NCBI GenBank assembly: GCA_025716855.1
Contig: JAIXMQ010000022.1
Location: 62,001 to 126,000, forward strand
Length of the DNA stretch: 64,000 bases
Direction of reading: 5' to 3'
Source of the DNA: Pilaira anomala
Taxonomy: Eukaryota; Mucoromycota; Mucoromycetes; Mucorales; Mucoraceae
A program made the translations under genes and the position numbers. This document shows positions 1 through 11,302 of the stretch, one piece after another; the first letter of the stretch is position 1; the number at the start of each line of letters is the position of its first letter. The notes beneath the pieces are model-generated. The model made no database searches. It was not told where the DNA came from and saw only the letters and a list, made by a program, of their open reading frames with translations.

Positions 1-7
1 ATATAAT

Positions 8-37
<30 letters not shown>

Positions 38-42
<5 letters not shown>

Positions 43-1766
43 CCTTCATGCTCAAGTACTCCAATTCTAATTCTTCATCTTCTATTGAAGAGGTATTATG
101 TATATTATGAAGTGTACTTGGTCTAACGGCTCTTCTTTTTGATAATGGTTCTGTTCTTAATGCAGTGGCATCTGCATTTCTCTTTCTTAAGTTACGTTTT
201 GTTCGGACATTATTATTGCCTTCATCGTTGTCTTGATATAAAAAGTTAATTTTTTTTTTTTTTAATTTAAACAAATATGTATATATATATATATATATTT
301 ACCATTATGATCATCTTTATCATCTTTAATTTGTCTTCTTCTATCTTCAATAGAAGTAATTAAAGTATCTTGTAAATGTCTTCTTTCAATCTATATATAT
401 ATATTTTTTAAAAAGCTTTTTTTTTAAAAAAAAAATGATGTAAAAAAAAAAAAAATTGTTTGTACGGGGCTTACCTCGTATTCATCTTCTATTGCGTTCA
501 AGTCTTGATCGAAATAATGTTCAATAAATGAAATTTGATACTTCATAAAGCATTCTGCGTCAGTAATTGTTTTTTCTCTTTTGAATTCATAGTCAGCAAT
601 GATTTCCTTGAATGCCGAATGAGTACCTTTTTTTTTGTATATATGTTAATATAAAAGATAATCAAATAAATATTTCTTTTTTACCATTTTGAATATTTAA
701 TAATTCATTTTGAAGATTTAATAATTTTTCTTGATAGATTCTAAATAATTAAAGTAAATAAAAATAAGAAAACCCCACTTTTTTTTTTTTTTTTTTTTTT
801 TCGTATCGCGCGCGCCACGAGAGTAAGAAAAAGAAAAAAAAAAAAAAAGTATAAATAACGCACGTGCCATAATGACTTACTCGTCAGCTTGTTCCCAAAA
901 CTCATTATCCATCCAAGTCATCAGATCATTATATTCTTTTACTTCTTGTTTTGCAGATACTTTTGAATCTATGACTGATTAGATGTGTGTGTGTGTGTGT
1001 GACCAAAGATACAAAAAAAAAAAAAATGATTTACTTTACCATGCCATTTATTATGTTGATGTGGTTGATGAAGATGATGAAAATCTTCTTCCTCTTCTTC
1101 TTCTTCTTCTTCCTCTTCATCATCATGATGATAAAAAGGAGTTGTACTTACAGGTAATGAAGAAGAAGAAGAAGAAGGAGGAGGAGGAGGAGGAGGAGGT
1201 AATGATGATTGCTGTTGAGATACATGAGGAGATGTAACTACAGGACGATACCATGGGGATTCCTTCTTCTTTTTATTATCCATCATAGGTGTAAATCCTT
1301 TTGGCATAATTTCTTTATGTGAGTTATATAAATAGGATGGTGGAGGCGGTGTTACTTGAACAGCTTGTGCTGGTGGTGCTTGTGGTGCTGCTGGTGGTGG
1401 AGGAGGAGGAGGTGGTGGTAACTGGTGTGGAATGACATTATGAGATGGAGAAGGAGAAGGTTGTCGCGAATAATAAGGTAAAGTAGTAGTAGTAGTAGTA
1501 ATAGTACTTGCGGTTGTAGCAGTAGTGGTGTTGGTGGTTTTAGTATTATAATTATTACGATAATAACCAACATCACCTGTTGACATGGATGAACTACCAT
1601 GACCAAAGTTAAAAGGTTTACCATGTAATAAAGGTGCTAGAGCACTTGCACTGTTACTAGGTGTAGAAGGTGTCGAATTCACTGTCACCGGTGTAGGTGG
1701 TGTAGGTAAATTATGAGAATCCGCTCCTGCTTGAGCTACAATAAATCCAAATTGTGGTAACATCAT
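38..1766 (-). CDS. Sds3-like subunit of the Sin3/Rpd3L histone deacetylase complex
   Basis: Six exons inferred: 1766-1040, 974-881, 740-685, 626-475, 390-303, 231-38, about 436 aa. The first exon is low complexity: Pro runs, Ser runs and an acidic Glu run. Exons 2-5 encode a charged helical region (NDLMTWMDNEFWEQADE, then LLNLQNELLNIQNGTHSAF, then a YDQ/FDQDLNAIEDEYE-type stretch and RRHLQDTL..IEDRRRQIK). This matches the Sds3/Dep1/BRMS1 family (Sds3-like, PF08598), whose coiled coil dimerises and binds Sin3 in the nucleus. The last exon is basic (KRNLRKR, SKRRAVRP), which could act as a nuclear localisation signal. Family recognition rests on the helix pattern and the 'ngTH..F' turn. The C-terminus is uncertain: the assigned stop lies in GGTATAA, which could also be a splice donor, so the gene may continue past position 1. 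The long poly-Pro N-terminus could be mis-modelled. Confidence 0.72.
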
Positions 1767-2079
1767 ATGGGGCCGAAAAAAGAAAGTGGGGGAAGAAGAA
1801 AAAGAGGAGGTTTAAAAAATAAAAATGGGAAATGAATACGCTTAAATACTTTTTTTTTTTTTTTTTTTTTTTTTCAGTGAACGAACCCATAGAAGATGGT
1901 CACACACACACACACACACACAAAAACAGAGTTTGGTTTTTATATCATCATTATCATCACCTGTTTTATGTTAAAAGCACAGTGGAGCAGTTATTATTTG
2001 TGATTCGTTTCAAGCGTATAGGTCAATGAAAAAAAAAAAAAAAAAATACCACGTTTTTTTTATTATATGCCATTGAATG

Positions 2080-2112
<33 letters not shown>

Positions 2113-2160
2113 CACGTTTTTTTTTTGTTATATGCCATGAAATAAATACTATAAAAACTA

Positions 2161-3444
2161 CTACTTGTTTTGTTTGGTGACAGAATAAGAAGAACCAATA
2201 TGATTTGATTGTCTCCAACTTATAGGTCTTGTTGTACCCAGAGCAGCCGATTCATTATAATCGGGAGTAGTAAGGTAAACTACACTTGCACGACTGTCGG
2301 ATACGAACAACAGATCAGAGGGATTGTTGACTAATCTAGAACTCGAATCATTGGATTGTTGTAACTGATACTTTTTATAAAACTCATCATTATCACCAAA
2401 GAATTTTGCCGTCTTTTCATGTTCTTTACGAGATTGATATCGATGCAGGATCCAGAGAACCCCTAAGATCAGAAACACAAATATAAATAGAGAGCATCCT
2501 AAAACTGCCCATAACCAGTTTGCAATCGTATGAAAGACATCAGGTCCGTTCATACAGAATCCATTATCTGAACATGTACCCGAAATACATTCTCTATCTT
2601 GCCAACAACTTGCGTCAAGTCCTTTTGATTGGATACAGGTTTGGTTTTCATCGTTACAGTATGTACCTTGTGTACAGTTATCTCGAATAATCGTTTGTTG
2701 AACTGCAAATCCTTTTGCATCATATGATGTGTAATCAGTTCTATACAAACATGTAAAAAAAAAAAAAAAACTCAGTCTATTTGTTACAATTTTTTTTTTT
2801 TAATATTGTATATATACCTGTCTGAGCCACAATTACCTCCCAATGGAGATCCTTTGACGTAACAGGTTGAATTTAAACAAATTGATTCTTTGCCTGTACA
2901 TTCATCATCTCTTTGCTGAATTCAAATAAAAAAAACTTTAAATTTTTTTTTTTTACACTTAAATTTTTAAACTACTTACCAGTTCACATCTTTCACCAAT
3001 AGCAACCAGAGCTGTGCATTGTGATCCATTGTCAGGGCAATACATCTGATTATCACATCGAACTGGAAGTTTATGTTGAGTAATATCCCAACTAAAAAAA
3101 AAAAAAGACTTATTTAGTATATATATATATATATATATGTGCGATGATGATATATAAAATCCTATTTTACCCTTGAATAAAATCAGTGTTTGAGCAAGCC
3201 TTATAATTACAAGTATTATTCATAGATGGATCACAAAACAAGTAAACGTTTTCACATGAATCATCGTATTGCCAAGTTGCACTGTTTTTGAAAAAAAAAA
3301 AAAAATTGTGTGTTTAACAAAAAAAAAAATTTTTTTTATTATTATTATTTACGAGTATCTGGCACTAGAATCACATAATTCTCCAACTTTTAAACTAGAT
3401 ATGAATGGTAATAATAAAACAGTGATTAAAGTTAAACAAATCAT
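2161..3444 (-). CDS. Secreted/type I membrane protein with Dickkopf-like cysteine-rich modules
   Basis: Five exons: 3444-3353, 3281-3171, 3091-2980, 2915-2818, 2740-2161, giving 330 aa. The first exon encodes a signal peptide (MICLTLITVLLLPFISS). The ectodomain has repeated Cys pairs in 10-20 residue spacing (C-x6-C patterns such as CDNQMYC, CTGKESIC, CNDENQTC, CWQDRECISGTC) resembling Dickkopf N-terminal or EGF-like cysteine-rich modules found in many mucoralean proteins. One strong transmembrane segment follows (WLWAVLGCSLFIFVFLILGV). After it comes a cytoplasmic tail of about 90 residues rich in Ser, Asn and Gln. The likely place is the plasma membrane or wall interface. Ligand and function are unknown. 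The start is set by the signal peptide at 3444. A GA microsatellite lies just upstream. Confidence 0.72.
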
Positions 3445-4761
3445 TTATTTACAGTTTAAAAAGAAAGAAAAAGAGAGAGAGAGAGAGAGAGAGAGAAATA
3501 GGAGAGATAATCATCTTTTTTTTTATAAACAACTTCTTGGATTCAACCCTCTCTCTCTCTCTCTTTTTAAAAATAGATAATGCAAAGTATTTAACTTTGT
3601 ATAATCTTTTTTGAATCTGTGATTGACGTTTTATTATCATGTGTAGTCTATCGTTGTATTTGATTGGATCGTGTTGAATAATAATAATAATAAAAAAGGA
3701 GGAGGAGGTTTTTGTAAGTTGTTGGATTATTATGCATTGCATTTTTTTTTTTTAGATTGTAAAAAAATCCAAGTGCATTTTTTCATCTTTTGTGAAACTT
3801 TTTACACTGATAAAAAGTTCGTGGGTAAATATATATATATATAGAGAGAGAGAGGCAATGTTAAAAAAAAAAATGTGTTTGTTGTGTGTAAATGTACCAA
3901 AGTTTATACATAACGAAAAAAAAAAAAAAATGAAGAAAGGGGGGGGAGTTGTTTTATTTATATATAACCAACGCCTTTTTTTTTTAAAAAAAGAAAAATA
4001 TGTCATTTTCAACTGATGAAATTATATAAAATCATCGTTCATTTTAATAATAAAAAAAGGGGGATTGATGTAATACCGAACTCTACAAAACAAAAAAGTA
4101 ATTGTTTAAATGTTATTAAAAAAATACTACATAATGAAAGAAATAATAATTGTAAAACTCGAAATTCTTTTCTCGTTCTCACGTATCACAGTCAAAAAGT
4201 CCGTGCTTGAAATATATATATATATATGATCTTTTTTATAGAAAAAGAAATTTTGTTTTACATTGTCTTGTTCTGTTAAAATCCTTATTACATTTTATTT
4301 GTTTGTAAAATAACGCTCTTACGTTTACAACAAAAAGAAACTAAAGGGGCAAACATATCAGTTCTAAGTTTGAAAACACCGTGCGACCTATTGTATTAGA
4401 CCCAGGTACAAGAAACATTGTTACGTACGCAACAAAACAACTCTTTACAGAAGATTCAAAAGTTTTTAAAAAAAAACATGGTGTTTTATTCCCTGTTGTG
4501 TAGATCTTCTGAGTTTATATAAAAAAAATTTTTTTTTTTTTGTTTTTTCGGAATGATGACTCGGGTTTTTTAATAACTCAAAAAAGTAGATCCATGTGAC
4601 ACAAACTGTCAAAATTTTTTTGTTTGTGATATTCAAAAAAAGTGTTTTTTATTTTTATTTTTGTTTTGTACAAAATGGATTGGAAAATGAGAGTAGAGAG
4701 AGAGAGAGAGAGAAAAGGGTATATATGAATTCAAGGTCTTATTTAAACTTTTTTTTTTTTT
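3445..4761. other. Intergenic, low-complexity
   Basis: No convincing gene. It contains (GA)n at about 3474-3497, CT repeats near 3550-3563, GA repeats near 3843-3855 and 4694-4713, and many A/T homopolymers. The part next to 3444 should hold the promoter of the cysteine-rich membrane protein. Short open frames here are simple-sequence artefacts. Confidence 0.5.
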
Positions 4762-5358
4762 TTAGATGTTGGGCTTGAACTTGCCCTTTCCTTTGGTATC
4801 ACGTGGGTCGGGCATAGAAAAGGCGACCATTGGAATAACAGTAGTAGCAGCAGCAGAAGTAGTAGTAGTAGAAGAAGAAGAAGAAAATTGTGAACGAATT
4901 GAAGAAGGGGTTGAAGATAAGACTTGAGAAAGTGGCGAAACATGATTTCTATAGTAAGTTGGATTGAGATGGTTCAAGATTTGAGTAAGACGATTGATAG
5001 GTTTTGTATTTGGTTGTTCTACTATTTTTTCTGTTGATGTAGTAGTAGTAGTGCTTAAAAAATTCGAATTCATTAACATGGCTTCATATAATCCATCACA
5101 ATCATCTTGTAATTCATCACGATCATTGTCTTGTTTGAAATCTGTAAAGTAATCTATCTTTTGGTGGTGGTGGTGGTGGTGGTAGATTTTATTACTAGGT
5201 GATAAGGATCTGAAGGAAGTGGGTGGTGGTGGTGGTGTCATGGGTTCGTTGTGGTTCATGTCGTCTTCGTAATAATGTGGCATATAGGATGACTCGCCTA
5301 ATTTATCTAGGTAGTTCCAACCCTTTGATTGGAATGGATTGGATGATTTTGTAGTCAT
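4762..5358 (-). CDS. Hypothetical low-complexity protein
   Basis: A single-exon frame of 198 aa starting ATG ACN ACN and ending near KGKFKPNI. Visible features are a Pro run (MTPPPPPTSF), a His run, Thr and Ser runs, and a few ordered-looking stretches (GWNYLDKLGESSYMPHYYED; INRLTQILNHLNPTYYRNH). No signal peptide or membrane segment is seen. The non-repetitive stretches argue for a real protein, but I recognise no family. The start is followed upstream by a T-rich leader and an AGT trinucleotide run (about 5382-5414), probably 5' untranslated sequence. Confidence 0.5.
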   Translation of the reverse strand: MTTKSSNPFQSKGWNYLDKLGESSYMPHYYEDDMNHNEPMTPPPPPTSFRSLSPSNKIYHHHHHHQKIDYFTDFKQDNDRDELQDDCDGLYEAMLMNSNFLSTTTTTSTEKIVEQPNTKPINRLTQILNHLNPTYYRNHVSPLSQVLSSTPSSIRSQFSSSSSTTTTSAAATTVIPMVAFSMPDPRDTKGKGKFKPNI

Positions 5359-5378
5359 TATTTTTTTTTTTTTTTTTA

Positions 5379-5414
<36 letters not shown>

Positions 5415-6002
5415 ATTGAGAAAGAAAATTGAAAATGATTTTTTTTTAATATTAAACTCTAGCTTTTATATATAAAACGAGGGAGGAATTTCAAAAAACA
5501 CAATTTGGTGAGCTGACACATTGAAAAATCAAAAAAAAAAAGTAAAAATCTTGATAAAAAACTACCGGATATTCCCGTTCCGAATAAACTCAGACAACAG
5601 AAGCAAAATTTTCTGTAACAAATTCTTGAGTGTATTAATTCAATAAGTATATCTGATACATTCTCATGCTTAATTAAAAAGTAGGCAGTTTCTTTTTTAT
5701 AAAAAAAAAAATAGAAAGATCCTGAGCTTTCCTTAGATAAAAGTAACTATTAAACAAATGCTGAATAAAATTAAAACGCTCCAACAGAATTTGATGAAAA
5801 GAGGTTCTTCCCGAAAACTACTAAAAAAAAAAAAAAAAAACTATAAATAAATTCACCATAGAACACTCTCCTCCTTCCCCCCAAGAATAAAAGAAGAAGA
5901 AAAAAAAAAAAAAGACCATTTTTTGTTGGTTATTTTATTTTTTATTGAGTTAAAAATGAATAAAAAAAAAAAAATTAATAATAATAGAAAGTTTCATGTC
6001 TC
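5359..6002. other. Intergenic
   Basis: AT-rich. It contains a (GTA)n/(TAG)n trinucleotide tract at about 5382-5414 and several poly-A runs. No gene seen. It should include the promoter of the 4762-5358 gene and the 3' end of the 6003-7166 gene. Confidence 0.5.
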
Positions 6003-7166
6003 TTAAGCAAAATGAAAGTGATTAGCAGCGTGTCTCTTGAAACCACGTCTATGTTGATTCTTTAAACGATGCATCATAGCATGCGCTTCTTCTTCACCAC
6101 TCGATTCTTCTTCTGATGAGGAACTATGACCCAACTTCTTTTTACCACACCTTCTTCCTCCTCTTCGATGATGATGTCTACCACCACCGTGTCTACCTAA
6201 AGAACGTCCATGGAAACCTTTCGCGTGGTTATTACCAAATGCTCTACGAGGAAGACAAGCATCAAAGTCACCATGTTTACCAAAGATGCCGTGTTGATCG
6301 AATGAATTCATCATGCATTCTTCACTCGAACTATCCTTGTTCATGCCTTGAAAAGGGTGGTGATGACCATGATGATGTCTTTTTCTACCGCCACCACCAA
6401 AGTGACCACCAAAATGACCGTCGCCACCACGTCCACCGCCGCCAAAAAAGTGATCGCCGCCACCACGTCCACCGAAACGGCCGTGTCTTCCACCACCACT
6501 AATAAAATCACCGCCGCCACGTCCACCGAAATGGCCGTGTCTTCCACCGCCGCGACCAAACAACAACTCACGAGGAGGATCTTGTACCTCATCATCTTCA
6601 CAGCACCCTTTTTTCTTTCTTTCACGACGCGTAGTAGTAGACTTGGACATTCTTCTCTCAACTAATTTCTCAAGTGCTTGAAACTCAGGGTCAAAGGAGG
6701 AGGAGGAGGCCTCTGTAGTATCTTGAGCAATGAAAGTAGCTAAATATCCTATGGAACTAGCGAGACGATGACTGGTGGCAATGATGGACTTGTGTTGATT
6801 GACAAATTGAGCTAGACGATTAAATGCGTCGGCGTCGTCATCAACAGCAGGTGGTGGTGGTGGGAATACAAAAACGGATTCCGTCACTTGATCACTTTGT
6901 GTGTAGAAGCGAAGACCCTTTATATCTGGTCTCATCATCAACAAGAGTTGATCTAATTGGTCTTGATTTTGTAATGATGATGTGCACTCATCAGTATGAT
7001 CTTCTTGTTTTTTATAGTAAAGTGTCATAGGTGTCTCCATTGGATGCATTGACTCAATCAAAGTAACGAGCGTTGGCCAGTTTAGTTTGCTTTGGAGAAG
7101 GTCAAGTTCAATCGTACTAGATTCAGTAGTATCAAAAGTAATTGAAATATGAATAAAGGACGACAT
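6003..7166 (-). CDS. PB1-like domain protein with Gly/His/Arg-rich tail
   Basis: An uninterrupted frame of 387 aa. Residues about 1-95 have the layout of a PB1/ubiquitin-like fold: a beta start (SFIHISITFD), a Lys-containing helix (LLQSKLNWPTLVTLIESM), then TLYYKKQEDH and LDQLLLMMRPDIKGLRFYT. PB1 domains mediate pairing between signalling or autophagy scaffolds. Residues about 195-270 are repeated GGRGGG/GRHGHFGG units of RGG type, which usually bind RNA or protein. The C-terminus is His/Arg-rich and has an acidic Ser/Glu patch (SSSSEEESSGEEE) followed by basic residues, typical of phosphorylatable linkers. No ZZ or kinase domain accompanies it, so it is not a p62 or Cdc24 homologue. The PB1 call is by pattern only. 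Confidence 0.55.
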   Translation of the reverse strand: MSSFIHISITFDTTESSTIELDLLQSKLNWPTLVTLIESMHPMETPMTLYYKKQEDHTDECTSSLQNQDQLDQLLLMMRPDIKGLRFYTQSDQVTESVFVFPPPPPAVDDDADAFNRLAQFVNQHKSIIATSHRLASSIGYLATFIAQDTTEASSSSFDPEFQALEKLVERRMSKSTTTRRERKKKGCCEDDEVQDPPRELLFGRGGGRHGHFGGRGGGDFISGGGRHGRFGGRGGGDHFFGGGGRGGDGHFGGHFGGGGRKRHHHGHHHPFQGMNKDSSSEECMMNSFDQHGIFGKHGDFDACLPRRAFGNNHAKGFHGRSLGRHGGGRHHHRRGGRRCGKKKLGHSSSSEEESSGEEEAHAMMHRLKNQHRRGFKRHAANHFHFA

Positions 7167-7804
7167 TTTTTTTTTTTTTTGTTTGAATAAAAATAGTTTG
7201 GTTTTTTTTTTTCTTATTTTGAATTCTCTTTTATACTTTTTTTTTTTTAAAAAAAATAATAATCCTATTGCTCATGTGGAACAACAAGATCAAGAGAAAA
7301 CAAATAGCTTATTTTCTTCTCACCGAGAAGCCGCCCCTCTCTCTCTCTCTCTCTCTTGCCACCGAAAATCCGCACCGCCTCATTCTTGGTATTGGACCGA
7401 ATATGCGCACCTGAATTTCTGTGCTTAAAAAATATTACAATAAAAAAATGTTTTTTTTTTGTGTTTTATTTGTTACACCAGTGTATACAAACAAATCCAA
7501 TCAAGTGAAATGATTTTTTTTTTTTTTTTGTTTGCAGATCGGATTCGATCGTACCTGACAGGGTCGTACGACCCATTTCGTACCTGGATTTCTGCAAATA
7601 TAACTGCTTTTCTGCGGAAATATACATTGATAAAAATGGTTCATCGTATCTTAATATATATTATTTGTTATCGTGTAGAAAAAAAAAAAGAAAGAGAATA
7701 TATTTATAATTCTCTTAAAGCTTGTATTATTTTGTTTTGTTCATCTCTCTCTTGGCACAAAATTTATGTCTCATTTTTTTTTTTTAGCACATGAAACGTA
7801 TATT

Positions 7805-7851
<47 letters not shown>

Positions 7852-8193
7852 ACGCATTCAATAAAAGTATATTAAATATCAATAAATAAAGGGGAAATAA
7901 AGAGATATATTACCACACGAAGAAAAAAGAAAAAAAAAAGAGAGAGACTAAGATACTGTGAGTGTTTTGTAACTTAGCCAAGAGAAAAAGTTATTTGGAC
8001 AACACCAATTTGTTATGTAGTAATTATAGTATGTTGTAAATATGCAAGAATCGTCTGGAATGCAGTAACAACATATTTGAAGATGAATAAACAAATGATC
8101 AAATATCTCTTTTTTTTTTTTTTTTAAAGAAAAAAAAAAAGTAGTTATCGATTTCTATTCTTTCTTCATTTATAATATTAAAAATCAACCTAA
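7167..8193. other. Divergent intergenic region with long poly-A tract
   Basis: Lies between a minus-strand gene start (7166) and a plus-strand gene start (8194), so it should hold both promoters. It contains a CT tract (about 7339-7356), an uninterrupted run of about 42 A at 7808-7849, and several shorter T runs. No additional gene supported. Confidence 0.5.
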
Positions 8194-10347
8194 ATGAGAC
8201 CATTGATAAGCACCGCATTAATATTAAGTGCATGGACCATGTATGTAAATGCAGCAACAAATGAAACCGTGGTATCTGTAAAAGATACATGTGCATTGTT
8301 AAATTCAATTTTTGTAGACGTTGAAATGGTAAGTGAAAGTTCCTTTTTTTTTTTTTTTCTCTCAGCATGATATATATAAAACTCAAACGAAATAACTCTA
8401 TAGGTGACCCGGTTCAATGGAGTATTCTTTCAAGACTTTAAGACAGGTAGAGACTTTAGATCTCAAGGACCTTTATCAATTGGTGGATCATTTATTGGAG
8501 AAAATGCATATATCAATGAACGTTATCAACTTGGGTGTAAGTCAGAAACCGAATCACCAGGACTCGGTGACTATGGGCTTATTTTAAAAGGAACTACAAA
8601 TTCTACCATTGTGGTGAATGGATTGGCTAATACTCCAGAAGAAAATAGTCATATCATGACACCGTTAGATGATTGCTTCTTGAAGACAGCTTACCCAAAC
8701 TATGATTTTGCGTTGGCAAAAGAAAATTCGATCTCGTTATCTCGTCACTTTGCTGGTATGCTTCCTAATTGGAGTATAGACAAGATGGGTGTGATTTTGA
8801 AGATAGTGACAGAGGGAATTTCTGTAGAACAACCATTTAATGTTTTTACTATGGCTCCTAATACGGGTATGGCCTCGGCTCAACTCAAGAGTTATTTCGC
8901 ATGTACTGATAGTAAGGTTTGTGAGACACCTGTAAAGACTTTATCTGATCCAGTCGCTATGCTTTTACAACAGAATGGTACTTGGGTTGGACCAACAGAT
9001 CAAGCATACCCTGAAGATAATTTGGTGATTTTCAATGTAAAAAATATATATATATATATTTTTTTTGGTACAAGAATGCTTCTATTGTTACTAACATGAA
9101 AAACTATCATAGATACCTGTTTTAAATGGTCAAGTATTTGACATTGAAACCAAAAATCCTAGTGTAGGACTTAAGGTCTGTAACACGATTTATAATTTCT
9201 ATGCTGTGGATCAAGAAGGTAAATTTGAAGCGGAAGGAAAGTTTACGCTTAAACGTAGTTCAAAATTATCCTTGAATGGAATGATCTTAGCTCCTCAAGG
9301 TATATATATATATATAAAGTGGTATTATATCCAAGAATTTAGTTCTTTTTTAATTTTAATATTTTATTTTCATTCTATGTAGCACATATTATCGATATTG
9401 CTACTGGGTCGTTTGCTGGACAAGTAATTGCCGATAGTTATGAATCAGCCGATGATAGCGTTCAAATTTTTGATTATGAATCAGCGGGTGGTATACAATG
9501 CCAAGTATTTGCCGGTTGTGTTACTACTACTCCCAAGAACGCTAATAATCCTGCTGGTCAACAAGATAAAACGGATGATGTGGATGCGCCTCCTATTGGT
9601 GAACACACCAAGTCGAACGCTACTGACTCATCTGCTGTGATCTCGAGTGATATTATTGCTGATGATTCTGCAAGTTTTACGGAAATTAACAGCGGAGCCG
9701 AGCCAGACCATTCTATTACTGAGGTTGCTAGTAAGATTGAACCAGATCATCCTATTACAGAGGCTGCTAGTAAAACTGAACCAGATCATCCTATTACAGA
9801 GGCTGCTAGTAAAACTGAACCAGATCATCCTATTACAGAGGTTGCTAGTAAAACTGAACCAGATCATCCTATTACAGAGGCTGCTAGCAAGGCTGAACCC
9901 GATCATTCTATTACAGAGGCTGCTAGCAAGGCTGAACCTGATCATCCTATTACAGAGGCTGCTAGCAAGGCTGAACCCGATCATCCTATTACAGAGGCTG
10001 CTAGCAAGGCTGAACCCGATCATCCTATTACAGAGGCTGCTAGTAAGACTGATTCAGAGAATTCTATTGCAAAGTCTACCAGTGTGCATGAGCCAGAGCA
10101 ATCTGTTACCGAGGCTGCTAGTAAGGATGCATCAGAGCCTTCTATTCCAGGGAATACCCAAACGATTGCAAGTGAAGTGAGTGAACCGTCACAGAAACCC
10201 ATGACAGATAATGGAAATGAAGCGCATGCAGTTACAGAAGGTGGGGAAGTAACCAATGACGCTCAAAAAATAGAAGGGGAAGAAATGGAAGTTAACCCCG
10301 TTGGATCTGATGGCGAAACGGGTGGTGAAGAAGGTTTAACGGAATAA
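8194..10347 (+). CDS. Secreted choice-of-anchor-A type protein with tandem-repeat C-terminus
   Basis: Four exons (8194-8328, 8404-9036, 9113-9299, 9383-10347), 639 aa. A signal peptide is evident (MRPLISTALILSAWTMYVNA). Residues about 40-390 match the choice-of-anchor A domain: FNGVFFQDFKTGRDFRSQGP near the start, repeated Gly/Asn beta strands, and a closing LNGMILAPQAHIIDIATGSF segment that recalls the 'G.v.Ap.a.v....g.v.G.v.a' signature of that family. Such domains occur in bacterial surface adhesins and in mucoralean secreted proteins, where a wall or surface role is inferred, not proven. The second half is Ser/Thr/Glu/Pro-rich and holds nine near-perfect 13-residue repeats. No C-terminal hydrophobic segment is present, so GPI anchoring is unlikely. 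Confidence 0.72.
9700..10050 (+). repeat. Nine tandem copies of a 39-bp coding repeat
   Basis: Nine units of exactly 39 bp encode EPDHPITEAASKT-like 13-mers. Variation is limited to Pro/Ser, Ala/Val and the last residue (Thr, Ala or Ile). Two more degenerate units follow (DSENSIAKSTSVH and EPEQSVTEAASKD). The near identity of adjacent copies at DNA level suggests recent expansion or homogenisation and likely length polymorphism between strains. Confidence 0.95.
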
Positions 10348-10579
10348 TCTATATAATGTTATTTTAAGAGGAAACAGAAAAAAGAGATATGTTCCAAGAA
10401 AAAAAAAATTATTTATAATCTCATCTTGTTACTTTATACCTTATATTTATAATTTATTTACTTTTGGAAGCACATCATCCTTTACAATTATTTTAAACCC
10501 AATAATACAATATTACCGTTTCAAATAAGATGTCTTGAAATCGTAACGCCTTTTATTTAAGACGTACGATTGGCTCTCT

Positions 10580-10626
<47 letters not shown>

Positions 10627-10744
10627 TTTTATGACAATTTTGAATTGAATATAAAAAGGATTTCTGGATTTCTTTTTTTTTCCTTTTTTTTTTTTTCTTT
10701 CTTGTTTATCATTCACAAACAAAACAAAACAAAAACCCCCCTTA
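10348..10744 (+). other. Intergenic with long poly-T tract
   Basis: No gene. It has a run of about 43 T at 10581-10623 and further T-rich stretches just upstream of the ATG at 10745, forming a pyrimidine-rich leader. Confidence 0.6.
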
Positions 10745-11302
10745 ATGCCTTTTGTTTTCCCTGCCGAAAATTACTGTAATAATGACACTGTCACTGCCTT
10801 TGAAAGATTTAATCAAATTGTCGAGAATTATAAGCATATAATTGAAAATAACGCCACTGCACGTTGTATGGTTGGGTTCACCGCGGCATCATTTATTCGT
10901 AACGAAGGAGATATTGATATTGACTCAGTGGAGAGCTGGCTTCAATCACTTGCATCAAATGCGGATACCGAACAAACTACTTCCTTAGATGAAGAACAAG
11001 ACAAAGTAAGCATAATCTTGAACGTCGTTAAGGAAACCTCCGTTCAATACCACGCTCAGGGCTATGATGAAGAAATTGCCGAAGACTCAAACACAGACGA
11101 TAGTGAGGATAACGAAGATGATGAGTTTACCAATAATGATGAAGCAGTATACGAGTTGAATCGATTTATTAGCTGTGATCCTTATTCATCCAACGATTCT
11201 TACCCTACTTTTAATTACATTCCTAAATATACCTTTGTAAATTATTCAACAGACAATGTCATCATTCCCTTGGAAGAGGTTTCAAGGACATCTTTTTGCT
11301 AA
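10745..11302 (+). CDS. Hypothetical acidic protein
   Basis: Single exon, 185 aa, beginning MPFVFPAENYCNN. The N-terminal 60 residues look helical and ordered (FERFNQIVENYKHIIENN; SVESWLQSLASNAD). The centre is strongly acidic (about residues 108-138: DDSEDNEDDEFTNNDE) and the C-terminus is aromatic-rich (YPTFNYIPKYTFVNY). No signal peptide or membrane segment. No family recognised. Balanced amino-acid usage and a T-rich promoter upstream support a real gene. Partners or function cannot be inferred. Confidence 0.55.
   Translation: MPFVFPAENYCNNDTVTAFERFNQIVENYKHIIENNATARCMVGFTAASFIRNEGDIDIDSVESWLQSLASNADTEQTTSLDEEQDKVSIILNVVKETSVQYHAQGYDEEIAEDSNTDDSEDNEDDEFTNNDEAVYELNRFISCDPYSSNDSYPTFNYIPKYTFVNYSTDNVIIPLEEVSRTSFC

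Noticed and set aside
969..1766. Other-frame open reading frames across the Pro/Ser/Glu-rich first exon of the Sds3-like gene
   Set aside because: They arise from trinucleotide repeats read in other frames and consist of homopeptides.
2010..2198. Phe-rich frame over T runs
   Set aside because: Purely a homopolymer artefact.
6116..6665. Open frames opposite the Gly/His-rich protein
   Set aside because: Shadows of GGN/CAY codon runs; no start context or family.
9628..10180. Open frames on both strands over the 39-bp repeats
   Set aside because: The repeat length is a multiple of three, so all frames stay open. Only the frame continuous with the signal peptide and domain is kept.
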